A stretch of 64,000 nucleotides of DNA, taken from the NCBI GenBank assembly GCA_963693285.1, contig OY848930.1, positions 1,426,001-1,490,000 on the forward strand. Reading direction: 5' to 3'. Within the stretch, counting starts at the first letter, position 1, and every line of letters starts with the position of its first letter. Below are positions 35,301 through 47,904 of this stretch, one piece after another. The position numbers were made by a program, and so were the translations under genes. The DNA comes from Xestospongia muta (taxonomy: Eukaryota; Porifera; Demospongiae; Haplosclerida; Petrosiidae). Under the pieces are notes generated by a model that ran no database searches, had not been told where the DNA came from, and was given only the letters and a program-made list of their open reading frames with translations.

Positions 35301-38300
35301 CTTTACCTATAGTAGCTAATGGTCTGCTGTCTATTTTAACCCTTTACAATATAATTTGTGTGGGTGGACAAAAAAGAAACTTTCTATTACCTTTTTACTT
35401 AAAGATTTTTGTATATTTTAATAACCCAACTAGACAGTATATGCTTTTTAATTTCAAAATACCAAAATTAAGCACTTCCGTTGAGAAAGTAGCAATGCAC
35501 GTCCTTCAAACTCCAAAGTTGATGGCCAATGTCCACTTTTAAAAGTTTGAGTGCATATAATGTTGCCATCGTCCAGCTTTTCTCCAATTGTTTTGGTAAT
35601 TGTTTAACTACTGCAATAACTTTTGTTGAGAAACTACCAAGCACGACATAAATCTTGAATGGAAATAGAAGGTGTGGTCACTCATGATGCATGTGTCATT
35701 GGTAATTGAAGGGTTAAGGATTATTGAATGCTACAACCTTTTTTTGTATTGAGTCTACGATCAAACTCAATTTAAACAGATTATACGACTGTCTATCTGC
35801 TGTGTACCTTGAACATACTAAATTATACATATCAATTTTACCAATATTCTAGCCATGTGTTTAACCTTAAATTTATTCATAATAATCATGAAATATAAAG
35901 TGTTTAGCAATTACTAAAGTACTCACTTTGCTTAAATAAATACATGCAGTTAATAATAGGCTCAAAGCATATCCTTTTTCATCCTCCTTTTATAGGTGTC
36001 TACAAAGGTCAGTACAAAAAAGGTAAAAGACATGGATATGGAACTCGTTCATCATCAGCCTATGAAATCTATGAGAGAAACCACAAAACTAATGGCTCTC
36101 AGACAACAGACTCCATCACAACTGACAACTCAACAGACTCTAGTCTTACTCCTACTAGAGGAAGACGAGCCAACACATTAAAAGAATCTCGACCTGCCTC
36201 TGCTCAAAATTCGATGAATCTTAAACAATCTAGCTCAACTACTGAATTGCTAAGAACACCTCCAAAAGGGCTTCGTGAGTCCTTACTGACAAAATCAGCC
36301 GATCCTGATGCCCAAATTTATGAGGGACAATGGGAGATGGATATGAGGAAAGGACATGGTGTCCTGAGAATCCCAGGTCGTTACATGTATTTTGGAGAAT
36401 GGCATTGCAATGCTCGTACAGGTCATGGTGTTGTTGTGTATTCTGATGGACGTAAGGAAGAAGGTTATTGGGAGAATGGAAAATTGGTGACACAATTAAA
36501 GCGTAAAAAACTGTCTCTTAAGCACCATCAGTTAGAAAATAAAGTAAAACAAGCTCACACTTTTGCTTTACAGGCGGCAGATATGGCAAGGACTAAGTCT
36601 ATTCTTGCTGAAAGCCGTGCTTCTGGTGCTAATGGGCGAGCCAAGGCAGCTTTAAAATCAATTGAGAAAGCTTGGAATGATGCTGGAAAAGCTATAGAAA
36701 TTTTTAATTCTCTTGACCCTTCTAATGCTAAACCAAGTATTAGGGATATAATATGTCCAATGTCAAAATTGAAAGATTTTCCACCGTTAGATGTTGATGT
36801 GACACGTGGGAAGCAGTCACTTGCTGATCCTCCCTCAGGCCTTCTTTCAGTGCCCAGAATGACATCCACTCCAAGTTTTGAAGACTTTCAGACCATTCAA
36901 GAATCACCGTTAGAACGTTGGTCATCGTCTACTGATAGTTTAGACAGTTCTGAGTTATCATTACGTGGTGCATCACAAGCAAGCATTGAGGAAGACAAAG
37001 AATATGAAGACGATGAATTGAGTGAACCTGGAGTATCTATTAATATTCAAAGGGCCTCAACAGAATTGGAGACAGTAGAATTACTGGAATCACACACAAG
37101 TACTTCTAGCTACTCGGCAGATCCTCATCTAACAAAGGAACCTAGGATTATTCGACAACAAACAATAGATGTGATCGAGGAATCTCCTCACTATTCTGTT
37201 GAAGATCGAAAGAGATCTGTCCCAGCTCGATTGGGTGTTCGTAGAAGGAGCAAAAAAGATTACATCCCTCGTGTAGACCAAAGTACAGGTTAATAAAATT
37301 TTCTAATGATTTAAAGAGTTAGACTTGATACTGTAACAAAACTATAACTGTATACCGGGAAATCTTCATGATTTCAAGGGTGATTTTCAAAATTATTATT
37401 AATGAATTACTCAAATAAGGAGCAGGGTACTATGAAATATTAGCAATTTATCCAAATTTAGTTATAAAATACAAATTTTGGGGAAAATTCCCACAAAATT
37501 ATTACTCACATTTCCCAGTATACAGTATATTCATATAGTAAATGACATAGTTGCTATACTTACTATATTAGGAATAAAGTTCCTTTACTCACATCCTAAA
37601 AGTGTTATTAACTGGTCCAACTACTTGCATGCACATTGCCTATTATAGTGTTATTACTATGCTATCAATAAACATTGTATCCACATTGCGTAATATAGTG
37701 TTATTACTATGCTTTCATAAACACAGTTAGAAACATGTTTTTTTCCTGACAAGGACATACTTTGAACAGTTTGAACAGCAATGTTGTTTATTGTAAGTAA
37801 TTATGTTGTAATAGTCTGTGTAGTAGTTTGTACTACTAAATGTTAACAATTCAAAGAAAAAAGTAATTGAATCAAATTGCTGTAACGTTCACTATGTACT
37901 TTGTTAATGCTTAACCCTTCAATAAAATGGCTCATGTCTACACATATGTACTGTATTAAGTAACATCACTGTTGTCTTTATGATGCTTTGTACCATATGA
38001 ATTACTTTCACTATATTTGTTTATAGGTGAACTAACTAATTCTGCTGACAACTCTGATGATGAACTAACAGATGATAGTTTAAGAAAAGGGAATCATTCT
38101 CTGCCACTTCAGTATCAACACCATCCTCATAATCCTATTGATGTTCTTGTAAGTATAGTTATGTAGATTGATATAGGGGGTGGGGCTACATGTATCTTGT
38201 TAAAATATGTGAGCTCTTATTGATGTTCTTGAAAATATAATTATGGTAGATTAAATTAGGGGGTGGGGCTGCACATAGTATCTTGTTTAAATGTGTGAGC

Positions 38301-38665
38301 TCTTATTGACGTTCTTGTAAGTATAGTTTTGTAGATTAAATTAGGGGGTGGGGCTACATTTATCTTGGTTAAACGTTCCTATTGACGTTCTCATAAATAT
38401 AATTACATAGATTAAATTAGGAGCTGGGCTACATGTGTCTTTGTTAAATGTCTATAGTTATTAAAATGTGGTTAAAGATTTAACTCTTTCTCTCTCTCTC
38501 TCTCAGACACAAATGGCTAATTGGAACAAAACAATTGCTTATATTAACTTCATTCTTCTCATTTTCCTTCTCATTTTAATTATTGTCGTTGTCGCTGTTA
38601 TGACGATCACTCTTTCTCAAAACAATGCCAATAATCCAACATCTTTTATGACTCAAATGGCATGA
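32368..38665 (+). CDS. JPH: Junctophilin, complete, 5 coding exons, 658 aa
   Basis: Junctophilins tether ER/SR to the plasma membrane: N-terminal MORN repeats bind the plasma membrane and a C-terminal helix sits in the ER. Exons are 32368-32616, 32835-32988, 35996-37288, 38027-38148 and 38507-38665, all in phase. Six MORN repeats (GGRYVGEW, GVFEGRW, QKYIGAW, TEYSGDF, ALYQGTW, VYKGQY) come first. A serine-rich joining region follows, then two more (QIYEGQW, YMYFGEW), giving the diagnostic 6+2 layout. A helical alanine-rich stretch (QAADMARTKSILAESRAS) and an acidic variable region come next. The final exon carries a transmembrane helix (INFILLIFLLILIIVVVAVM) near the C-terminus. Length matches human JPH1 (about 660). 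ATG 32368 is used because the upstream frame has only TTG. Intron 2 is 3 kb with no gene seen. Confidence 0.93.
38137..38460. repeat. Four-copy ~80-bp tandem repeat spanning junctophilin exon 4 donor
   Basis: Copies start at 38137, 38219, 38305 and 38381 (ATTGATGTTCTT or ATTGACGTTCT), each followed by a GGGGTGGGGCTACAT-type block. The first copy includes the last 12 coding bases of exon 4 and its donor at 38149. The third copy has an identical donor decamer, GTAAGTATAG, at 38317. Confidence 0.9.
38487..38504. repeat. (CT)n tract at junctophilin intron 4 acceptor
   Basis: An alternating TC run ends directly in the CAG acceptor of the final exon and serves as its polypyrimidine tract. Confidence 0.9.
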
Positions 38666-39515
38666 CCACGCCCACTTTTGTGTTAGGTAAATCATGTGTT
38701 GAATTGATGAGTGGGTGTGTCCTCGAACCTGTTTTATAGTCATGTTTATACGTATAATGTTTGCTTACTTGATATTATTATTATTTAAATAAAAACAATA
38801 CATCATAATATCTATGGCTACATTCAGTATTTATTGATAGTTCCATCATAACTACATTTGTATGTTCAATTGTTCATGTACATGTTATTAGTCTCATTCC
38901 CAGACTATTGTGTCAGTCTGAGCATGAGACTGCGTGTATTTTGAGAGCAAAAGAATACAAGTCTGAGACCCTATCATTTTGAAAGCACACAAGTTATATA
39001 CAAAATTCTATACCAATTTGTCCTAGTTTGACCCTATAATTCACATCATTTAATAAGTTTATTGAATAAGACCATAGTAGAAGCAGCTGTAATTTTCACA
39101 TATAGGGGCTTATGCATGTTCATAAAACTAATGACCTGATTGTCTGGGGCATATGATGTCAGTTGGGGAAAAGAAAAATTTTCTCACTGTTTCTTTTTTG
39201 ATCTTCCTAAAGTATTTATTTCCAAAAATATTGGTATGTAATGTTAGACTAGACTCCGCCCTCCTTATTAGTATCTAATGTTAGACTAGACTCCTCCCTC
39301 ATTTACTAGTTTGTGACAGAAGTGAACAATATATTTTATATAAAAATGATTTTAAAACAGCAGAACTTAATTGATAGCAATTATAATACAAAACTACAAT
39401 CATGTAAATAAACAGCAGTAACACATCTAATATAAATAATGAACATGTATAATGTAGTTATAAATAACACTGGAATAGAGGGCACAATAGTATTCCATTC
39501 AGCTTTGTAAGTGGT
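38666..39515. other. Intergenic between convergent genes, no gene seen
   Basis: Holds the junctophilin 3' flank (AAATAAAA near 38787) and a short two-copy repeat of TTAGACTAGACTCC at about 39246 and 39282. Confidence 0.6.
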
Positions 39516-41487
39516 CTAAGAACCACAAGCTTTAGGTTTATTAGTGCCAGTATAAGTTTCACAGATTACTGAGATTAGCTCCATTCCTTCAGCACGAGTG
39601 TCATGCTAAAAGAGGAGAGAATACAGTTATGAAAACTCCAATAATATGTACCAGTATCTGTTAGCTTAACTCAACTATCCTCTATTAGACAATCCATCCT
39701 TCTACCATATGTCCATCAACCCATACAACTGTCTGTCCATTTATCCATCTTACTTTCCCATTGACGGTGACCCAGGGAGTATAGCGGTGAGGTGGTACTA
39801 AACTAGCCGTCATGTTATAGTACATCAATTCCAAACTATGTCCTAAGGCTCCATTAGTACAAGTATCAATGTTCTTCCAATTCATGTTATAAGTGTTGGC
39901 ACAGTCTTCAGCAACTCGGAGATCTTGAGACTCTCCATGTTCATCCATACAAGAAATAAAGGGCCAAAAGTCATCCCTATGGAATGAACATACGTGTTAT
40001 TATAGCAAATAGCATTAACACTATCTTTAGGCAACACAAAATCATATGCATAAATATTGTCCTGACATTTTCATAATAAGTGTCATTACATACTAAAAGA
40101 AACAGTTGTACAGGAAGCAATCAAATGCTCTGTTGATAATACTCATCAATGTGAAGCCTGCTCTAAGTAGAGGAAAGTTGTGGTGTATGTGTTTAATGGG
40201 TGTAGCAGTCACTGTCTTTGATAACAATACAACAATTTGATCTTTGGAACACCTGGCACACAACATATCAGGTGAGAAAATTTCTTGAAAAAACTATCAA
40301 CCTTATCACAGAAATATAGTCCTCTTTTATAGTAATTTTATAGAGAAGACTAATGTTAAATAAAGAATATTTCCTTTAATTCAAGCTTCCTATATTATAT
40401 AATATTAATAGAGAATAAACTATTTATGATAGCAATAAAATTTTAGTAGTGCTTCAAGAAAGTTGGTTCACAAAATCAACCATACTTAATTTAGTGTTAA
40501 TTCAAACATGTACTGTCGACTGCACTTTTAAATATGTATTTGACAAGGTCATGAACTCTATAAGACATATGTATATGTATATTCATAACTTCCTTCTTTG
40601 ATGTGACACTAGAGTACATGACCCTGTTATGTATTTATCAAGCCAGCTTGACCTATTAAACTAATAAACTTAATGATGTCACAGCAATAATAAAACACAT
40701 TATATCTAGTCACAATAAGGTGGTACAAAGATCAATCATCATATAACAATCAAGCCACAAGCCTAATGGGTATCTTGAAGAATATCCATTTGTTAAGTCT
40801 AACTGCTTATTATTCAATCTCAATACTTCTATATAAAGGACAATGCCACTGTAGTATCTGTAATTCAATGTAGAGATTGAATAACACAATATAGAATAGA
40901 TATAAAGGATGTCTCCATTGTTCTTGTGTACAAATACATTCATATTGTAAGCCATGTATATTACTAGAATGTCAAAAACCACAAAAGGTATGTTTGTACA
41001 CAGCGTATAGTGGACTTTCATCAACATTACTTAAATATTACAAGTTCATGTTAAGTGATGAATGTCTTACCTGTTAGGATAGTAATGAAGTACACATGCG
41101 TCTACTGTATTGATCAAACACTCCATTTGACCATGTTGGCATTGGAAGGTACCGTCAGACAAGAGATGGGCATTACCCCAGGGAACATAAGTCAGAGTGA
41201 AGATATCACCAACCTAAGAGTACATGAGTGTGTGTGTGAGTAGTGCATGAGAAAGAAAGAGAAAGAGGAAGTAAAAGAAAAAAAAAAGAAAAAGAAATTA
41301 TAATAATTAATTATAAGGGCGGAGCTCGTACTTCTTTGACAGCTAATTTCATAGCTCCGCGAGACAAAGCGATACAATCGGGACAGAGAGACTCCGCATA
41401 ATAACTGATCTTGACCGGCTCGACCTCTGGTCGGGCAGCAACAATGGCAATCAAAAGAGCGACACAAACACAAATTGAAGTAGACAT
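39516..41487 (-). CDS. IFI30: GILT / gamma-interferon-inducible lysosomal thiol reductase, 4 exons
   Basis: GILT is a lysosomal enzyme that reduces disulfides at low pH. Exons are 41332-41487, 41071-41213, about 39690-39976 and 39516-39605. The ATG chosen (41487) starts a good signal peptide, MSTSICVCVALLIAIVAA; the longer frame begins with GTG only. Exon 1 carries the active site CPDC (C-x-x-C) after KISYYAESL. Exon 2 carries the family signature CQHGQMECLINTVDAC. Exon 3 gives WVTVNGKV, the usual cis-Pro-side segment. The last exon ends ICETYTGTNKPKACGS. The 3' end of exon 3 is uncertain: donors ATG|GTAGAA or ATT|GTCTAA both keep phase. The start is 190 bp from the first PEPCK gene, divergent. 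Confidence 0.9.
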
Positions 41488-41677
41488 CTTTCTTCGCAGA
41501 AAACTTGACGTCGTCGTACTGGCCACGCCTACATAACAAATTCGAACTATTCTAATTTGATTGGTTAGATTTCATTAGCTCCTCCCCCCAAGGTCGCACA
41601 CGCAGTCGAATGACTTCAGTCTCCGAAGCATATCCTTAGTAGAAGCCAGCAGCTTTGACTTCAAGGTTTTAGTAGTA
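41488..41677. promoter_or_regulatory. Shared divergent promoter of GILT and PEPCK copy 1
   Basis: 190 bp between opposite start codons, more GC-rich than its surroundings, with no obvious TATA box. Confidence 0.5.
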
Positions 41678-44397
41678 ATGTATCGAGTTTGGTGTGTTCT
41701 CAGGTAAGATAAAAGCATTAGTATTTCTCTATTATCACAGTTATAGCCTTAAACTCTGTAATTGAGTTTGAGAAAGAATAATATTTCTCTATCTTACTCC
41801 CTTTTTATTGTACTGCTGTTCTAAATAGGCAATCATCTTCAATTTTAAGGAGCCCTGTTACAATTTCAGGCTCTCCACGTTTTCTTTCAACCTATACTTC
41901 TATCAACGTTGACGCATTAAGTCCTAGAATCAAGCAATTCGTAGAAGAAAACGCTAAGATTTGTCAACCAGACAATATCTACGTATGTGATGGCAGTGAT
42001 GAGGAGAATACAAAGCTAATAGAGAAATTAGAACAAGATGGACGGTTAGACAAACTTACAAAATATGACAACTGGTAAGTCTTCTATTTATATAAGCATT
42101 ACTAATGGCTGCCATTTTGATACCTAATACTATATCCACCCTCCCTCTCTAGCTATTTAGCCAGGACATCAAAGGAAGACGTGGCACGTGTTGAAAAACA
42201 AACATACATCTGCTCAGAAAAGGTAGAAGACGCCGTCCCCATTCCTAAATCTGGAAACCACGAAGACTCGAGGTTAGGACACTGGAAGGCACCCAGTGAA
42301 ATGGACAAGGAGTTATCAGAAAAATTCACAGGATGCATGAAAGGTAACATGATTTTGAGATCACTCCATACTTACTTGTACACACATTGGCAACAACAAA
42401 GAGGTGTCAATTACTGTGAATTGTCTGAAGTCCTATTCTGTTACTTAGTGATACAATACAGTACTACATTGTAGAAGTCCTATTTGCGTAATTGTCTAAA
42501 ACTATGTGTCAATAACTCTGAATTACTTGTATCTCTATTTAGTAATACAATATAGGCTAAATTGTACGTGTCCTATTGTATAATTGCCTAATGTAATAGT
42601 AACCTGCTTTCTTTCACAAACCTATCTTCCATTCCCTTAGGACGTACTATGTACATAATTCCTTTCAGTATGGGACCAGTGGGTTCACCTCTCTCCAAAT
42701 ATGGTATTCAACTGACAGACTCTGAGTATGTAGTGGCCAGTATGAGAATCATGACAAGAATGGGAAAAGAAGTACTTGATACTTTAGGCAATGATGAGTT
42801 TGTCAAATGTCTTCACTCTGTTGGGGCTCCTATTTCACCAGGAAAGGAAGACACCCACTGGCCGTGCAATCCTAAAAACATTGCAATTGCTCATTTTCCA
42901 GAGAGGAATGAAATCAAGTCTTTTGGGAGCGGTTATGGTGGTAATTCTCTACTTGGAAAGAAGTGCTTTGCTTTGAGAATAGCTACCATTTTAGCTCGTA
43001 GAGAAGGATGGCTGGCTGAGCATATGTTGGTAAGGAATAGTAGATAGTGCTATATAGTAAGAGTACAAATGGATATAATATTAGCTATATTAAATAATGT
43101 TTGCTAGTCTAGAGCTTATTATTGATAGCTATCGTAGATCACTATGCTACTAGCCTCTTTGGCTAGGTCATTGCTGTGTTATTACCTAACTAAATGTAGC
43201 TTGACAAGGTTATTGTATGACTGGTATTAAGGCTCACATGTATACCATGCTGTGATCACATGGCTCTGTTTATATTAGTATGACTCTATTTATTTATAGA
43301 TTCTTGGGCTCACTAATCCTGAGGGTAGAAAGAAGTACATAGCTGCTGCTTTCCCTAGTCAATGTGGCAAGACAAATCTTGCTATGATCACTCCTACATT
43401 ACCAGGTTGGAAAGCGGAGTGTGTTGGTGATGACATTGCTTGGATGAGATTTGGAGCTGATGGAAAGTTGCGTGCTATTAATCCTGAAAATGGGTTCTTT
43501 GGTGTAGCACCTGGAACTAATACAAGCTCTAATCCTAACGCCATGGATACTATATTTAAAGATACTATTTTTACCAATGTTGCTAGTACCAGTGATGGAG
43601 GTGCTTACTGGAAAGGTCTGGAGGATGAGACTCCTAAAGGTGTCTCTATTACATCATGGCTGAACGAAGAAAACTGGCAAGACCTCTCTGACGAGGAGAA
43701 AAAGAAGAGACCAGCTGCTCATCCTAATTCGCGTTTCTGTGCCCCTGCCAAGAATTGTCCAATTATTGATCCCAGATGGGAAGATCCTGAAGGAGTACCC
43801 ATTGATGCTATTTTGTTTGGTGGGCGTCGGCCGACAACTGTACCCCTAGTGTTTGAATCCTTTAACTGGCAACATGGAGTCTTTGTGGGAGCATCAATGC
43901 GTTCAAAGGCCACCTCTGCTGCTGAACATACTGGAGATGAAGTGATGCATGATCCATTTGCTATGAGACCATTTTACGGATATAGTTTTGCTCAGTACAT
44001 GGCTCACTGGCTGAGTCTTCAGCAACGTCCTGGTGTCCAATTACCCAAGATTTTCCATGTTAACTGGTTCCGTCAAAGTCCTACTGATGGGTCTTTTATA
44101 TGGCCTGGTTTTGGTGAAAACTGTCGAGTCTTGGACTGGATCTTCCGACGCTGTGACAATGAAGATATTGCTCAGCCATCACCTCTTGGGCTGATTCCTA
44201 AACCAGGTACTTTAAATATCTCGGGTCTTGATATCAAAGATGCTGATATTACTGCTCTGTTTGACACTTCCAAAGAGGAACTGGAAAAAGAAGCTAGAGG
44301 AATTGAAGAGTATTTCAACAATCAGCTACCTGGTCAGGTACCAGCACCAGTAGAAGAAGAGTTGGCTTCTTTGAAAGCTAGGATTGCTAAATTATGA
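41678..44397 (+). CDS. PCK: GTP-dependent PEP carboxykinase, copy 1, mitochondrial-type N-terminus
   Basis: It converts oxaloacetate and GTP to PEP, GDP and CO2 (gluconeogenesis). Exons are 41678-41703, 41829-42074, 42153-42343, 42641-43029 and 43300-44397, totalling 1950 nt or 649 aa (human PCK2 640). Visible motifs are [13 protein letters not shown], the P-loop with active-site Cys [12 protein letters not shown] (vertebrates have PSACGKTN), [10 protein letters not shown] (metal and Asp-Asp site), FGGRRP, and [13 protein letters not shown] in the nucleotide pocket. The N-terminus, [18 protein letters not shown] through PRFLSTYTS, is rich in Arg and Ser without acidic residues, as in a mitochondrial presequence. 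The first exon encodes only 8 complete codons. A tandem copy follows 1 kb downstream. Confidence 0.95.
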
Positions 44398-45390
44398 GAT
44401 GTGTAATCTAATTTTTGCATGTACAAAAATTTTTATATTGTTGTTATAATCTCTTATGACATCACACATCTTATTTATTTATTTGTTAGTTTATTTAATT
44501 TTTACATTTACGACTTAAGTTAATAAATTAATATTTTAGTCAATGAACTCAAATATTATAGTGTAGTGTTGTGAAATGGTTTGTCATGATGATAATGAAA
44601 AGAACAATTGACCTTAATGTTATTATTGTGTGAGATATTTTCATTATTTATAATCAAATCACACTTTAATCTCAAAAGACTAAAATTTAATAATAATCGA
44701 CTATAAATTTGACAAAATTGAAACTAAATTCCAAATAAAAGGACTTAAATTAAAGCCAGACTAAAATAAAATTTAACAATAATTGAAATAAATTAGTCAA
44801 GAACTGAGAAGAAATGTACTTACTTACTCCTGTTTAACATGGATATCATGACATTAAGGTATTAAATAATGACCCTCTATCTCATACATCTATTATATAT
44901 CTCTATAATTAATCTCATGTTCCCAAACACTTCTGATGTGATACTAATAATTAATACATAATATCAGCACAGTTGTAAATTAACTTAATATTTTTAGACA
45001 TTGCTTGCAACCTTTATTCTTGAATGCTACTTAACTGTATCATCTATCTGGCAAGAGTCCTATGGAATCAGATATCAGACATCAGCTCAGTAAATTAGGT
45101 TATTTATTAAAAGCGAACGTCCATTTCGCCCCTTCAGGTTAATGAGCATTGCATAACTCCTCCTTTCATAGAGTGGGCTTAGCTGCACGAGGTTCCAGAT
45201 GTTATATCGCTCACAAATTAAATCAATAGTAATTAATTGAGCTCACGAGAGGTCAGAGCTCAGGACAAAGTACTAATAAGCGCTATCACTCATCAGTCTC
45301 ATAAAAAGACTGTAAACGAGAGAGAAATTATCACGTTTTTCTATCTTACTGCCTATTATTTGACAATTGTATTCGATTTTCAACAGCGCA
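44398..45390. other. Spacer between tandem PEPCK genes, no gene seen
   Basis: AT-rich 3' flank of copy 1, then a less AT-rich segment from about 45110, probably the copy 2 promoter and 5' leader. TTTTCAACAG at 45377-45386, just before the ATG, looks like a splice acceptor, so an upstream exon of copy 2 may lie here. Confidence 0.5.
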
Positions 45391-47646
45391 ATGACAACAG
45401 CCTCTCCTCGCTTTATGTCGCGCCATTCCTCTATCAACGTGGACGCCTTGAGTCCTCGTATCAAGCAATTCGTAGAAGACAACGCTAAGATTTGTCAACC
45501 AGACAATATCTATGTGTGCGATGGTAGCGAGGAAGAGAATGCCATGCTGATTGAGAAACTGCAACAAGATGGGCGGCTGGAAAAACTAACGAAATACGAC
45601 AACTGGTAAGACTTCAACGCATTGTTGGTGCATACTGCTATTAATTTCCCTCTCTTTAATTCCTCTAGCTATCTAGCCAGGACATCAAAGGAAGATGTGG
45701 CACGTGTCGAAAAGCAAACGTACATTTGCTCAGAAAAAGTGGAAGACGCCATCCCCATTCCTAAATCTGGAAATCACGAAGACTCAAGGTTAGGACACTG
45801 GAAGGCACCCAGTGTAATGGACAAGGAGTTATCAGAGAGGTTCACTGGATGTATGAAAGGTAATAGAACACTTCTTGAAAGTAATTGTACAGGCTTCCTT
45901 GTGAAATTTTTTTGTATAAATTTCCTTTATTACAGTCACCTAACGCCAACATAATGTCTCTCTCTCTCTCTCTCCCCCCCCCCCCCCTCTCTCTCTCTCA
46001 GGACGTACTATGTACATAATTCCTTTCAGTATGGGACCAGTGGGTTCACCTCTCTCCAAATATGGTATTCAACTGACAGATTCTGAGTATGTAGTTGCAT
46101 GCATGAGGATCATGACAAGAATTGGGAAAAAGGTACTGGATACTTTGGGCAATGATGAGTTTGTCAAATGTCTTCACTCTGTTGGGCTGCCCATTGTACC
46201 AGGAAAAGAAGATCCACACTGGCCATGCAATCCTAAGAAGATTGATATTGCTCATTTTCCAGAGAGAAACGAAATTAAATCTTTTGGGAGCGGTTATGGT
46301 GGCAACTCTCTACTTGGAAAGAAGTGTTTTGCTTTGAGAATAGCTACCATTTTAGCTCGTAGAGAAGGATGGCTGGCTGAACATATGTTGGTAAGTCGAG
46401 TAGATACATGAACATATTTGGTTTAAGTACACCACCCTCTAAACCCAACTGACTGTATACATGAGGGCTACTGTGGTATGCTGTTAATACATGAACCATA
46501 ACGACCTTAGCTTACAATAGCTATGAATGTAATTGTTTTTATTTATAGATTCTTGGGCTCACTAATCCTGAGGGTAAAAAGAAGTACATAGCTGCTGCTT
46601 TCCCTAGTCAATGTGGCAAGACAAATCTTGCTATGATCACTCCAACATTACCAGGCTGGAAAGCTGAGTGTGTTGGTGATGACATTGCTTGGATGAGATT
46701 TGGAGCTGATGGAAAGTTGCGTGCTATTAATCCTGAAAATGGGTTCTTTGGTGTAGCACCTGGAACTAATACAAGTTCTAATCCTAACGCCATAAAAACT
46801 ATATTCAAGGATACTATTTTTACCAATGTTGCTAGTACCAATGATGGAGGTGCTTACTGGAAAGGTCTGGAGGAAGAGACTCCTGATGGTGTCTCCATTA
46901 CATCATGGCTGAATGAAGAAAACTGGCAAGACCTCTCTGACGAGGAGAAACAGAAGAGACCAGCTGCTCATCCCAATGCTCGCTTTTGTGCCCCTGCCAA
47001 GAATTGTCCAATTATTGATCCCAAATGGGAAGATCCTGAAGGAGTACCCATTGATGCTATTTTGTTTGGTGGGCGTCGACCAACAACTATTCCACTTGTA
47101 TTTGAGACCTTTAACTGGCAACATGGAGTCTTTGTGGGGGCATCAATGCGTTCAAAGGCCACCTCTGCTGCTGAACATACTGGAAACCAAGTGATGTACG
47201 ATCCATTTGCTATGAGACCATTTTACGGATATAGTTTTGCTCAGTACATGGCTCACTGGCTGAGTCTTCAGCAACGTCCCGGTGTCCAATTACCCAAGAT
47301 TTTCCATGTTAACTGGTTCCGTCAGAGTCCTACTGATGGGTCTTTTATATGGCCTGGTTTTTGTGAAAACTGTCGAGTCTTGGACTGGATCTTCCGACGG
47401 TGTGACAATGAAGATATTGCTCAGCCATCACCTCTTGGGCTGATTCCTAAACCAGGTACCTTAAATATCTCGGGTCTTGATATCAAAGATGCTGATGTTG
47501 CTGCTCTGTTTGAGATGTCGAAAGAGGGACTGGAAAAAGAAGCTAAAGAAATTGAAGAGTACTTCAACGATCAGCTACCTGGTCAGGTACCAGCACCAGT
47601 AGAAGAAGAGTTGGCTGCTTTCAAAGCCAGAGTTGCTAAATTATGA
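45391..47646 (+). CDS. PCK: GTP-dependent PEP carboxykinase, copy 2, short N-terminus
   Basis: Same reaction as copy 1. Exons are 45391-45605, 45669-45859, 46002-46390 and 46549-47646, totalling 1893 nt or 630 aa. The last three have exactly the lengths of copy 1 exons 3-5, with near-identical sequence. The N-terminus [18 protein letters not shown] is short. It could be cytosolic, or part of a longer protein if an upstream exon exists, since an acceptor-like CAG lies 5 bp before the ATG. It shares PSQCGKTN with copy 1. It differs at a normally fixed glycine: [13 protein letters not shown] here, GFGEN in copy 1. Two 94-bp repeats with AATAAA follow the gene. Confidence 0.93.
45960..45999. repeat. 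(CT)n with poly-C at PEPCK copy 2 acceptor
   Basis: A CT run interrupted by about 14 C, ending in the CTCTCTCAG acceptor of exon 46002-46390. Confidence 0.9.
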
Positions 47647-47716
47647 GATGGGTAATCTAATTTTTTTCTTTCTATCAAACATTTTTTTTCACCCATCCTT
47701 TTTGTAGCTTTGTTTT

Positions 47717-47904
47717 AAGTCTTTGCATTTTATGAACTGAACTTGATCAGTTTTGTCATTTTAGTTGTTATAGTAAGAAATCCAATTACTCTACAATGGA
47801 CAATAAAATAAAGTCTTTGCATTTTATGAACTGAACTTGATCAGTTTTGTCATTTTAGTTGTTACAGTAAGAAATCCAATTACTCTACAATGGACAATAA
47901 AATA
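47717..47904. repeat. Two-copy 94-bp tandem duplication carrying a poly(A) signal
   Basis: 47717-47810 and 47811-47904 differ at only one base that I could find (TATAGT versus TACAGT). Each ends GGACAATAAAATAAAG, so the likely polyadenylation signal of PEPCK copy 2 is doubled. Confidence 0.92.

Noticed and set aside
36239..36925. Several minus frames
   Set aside because: Antisense shadows of the large junctophilin exon.
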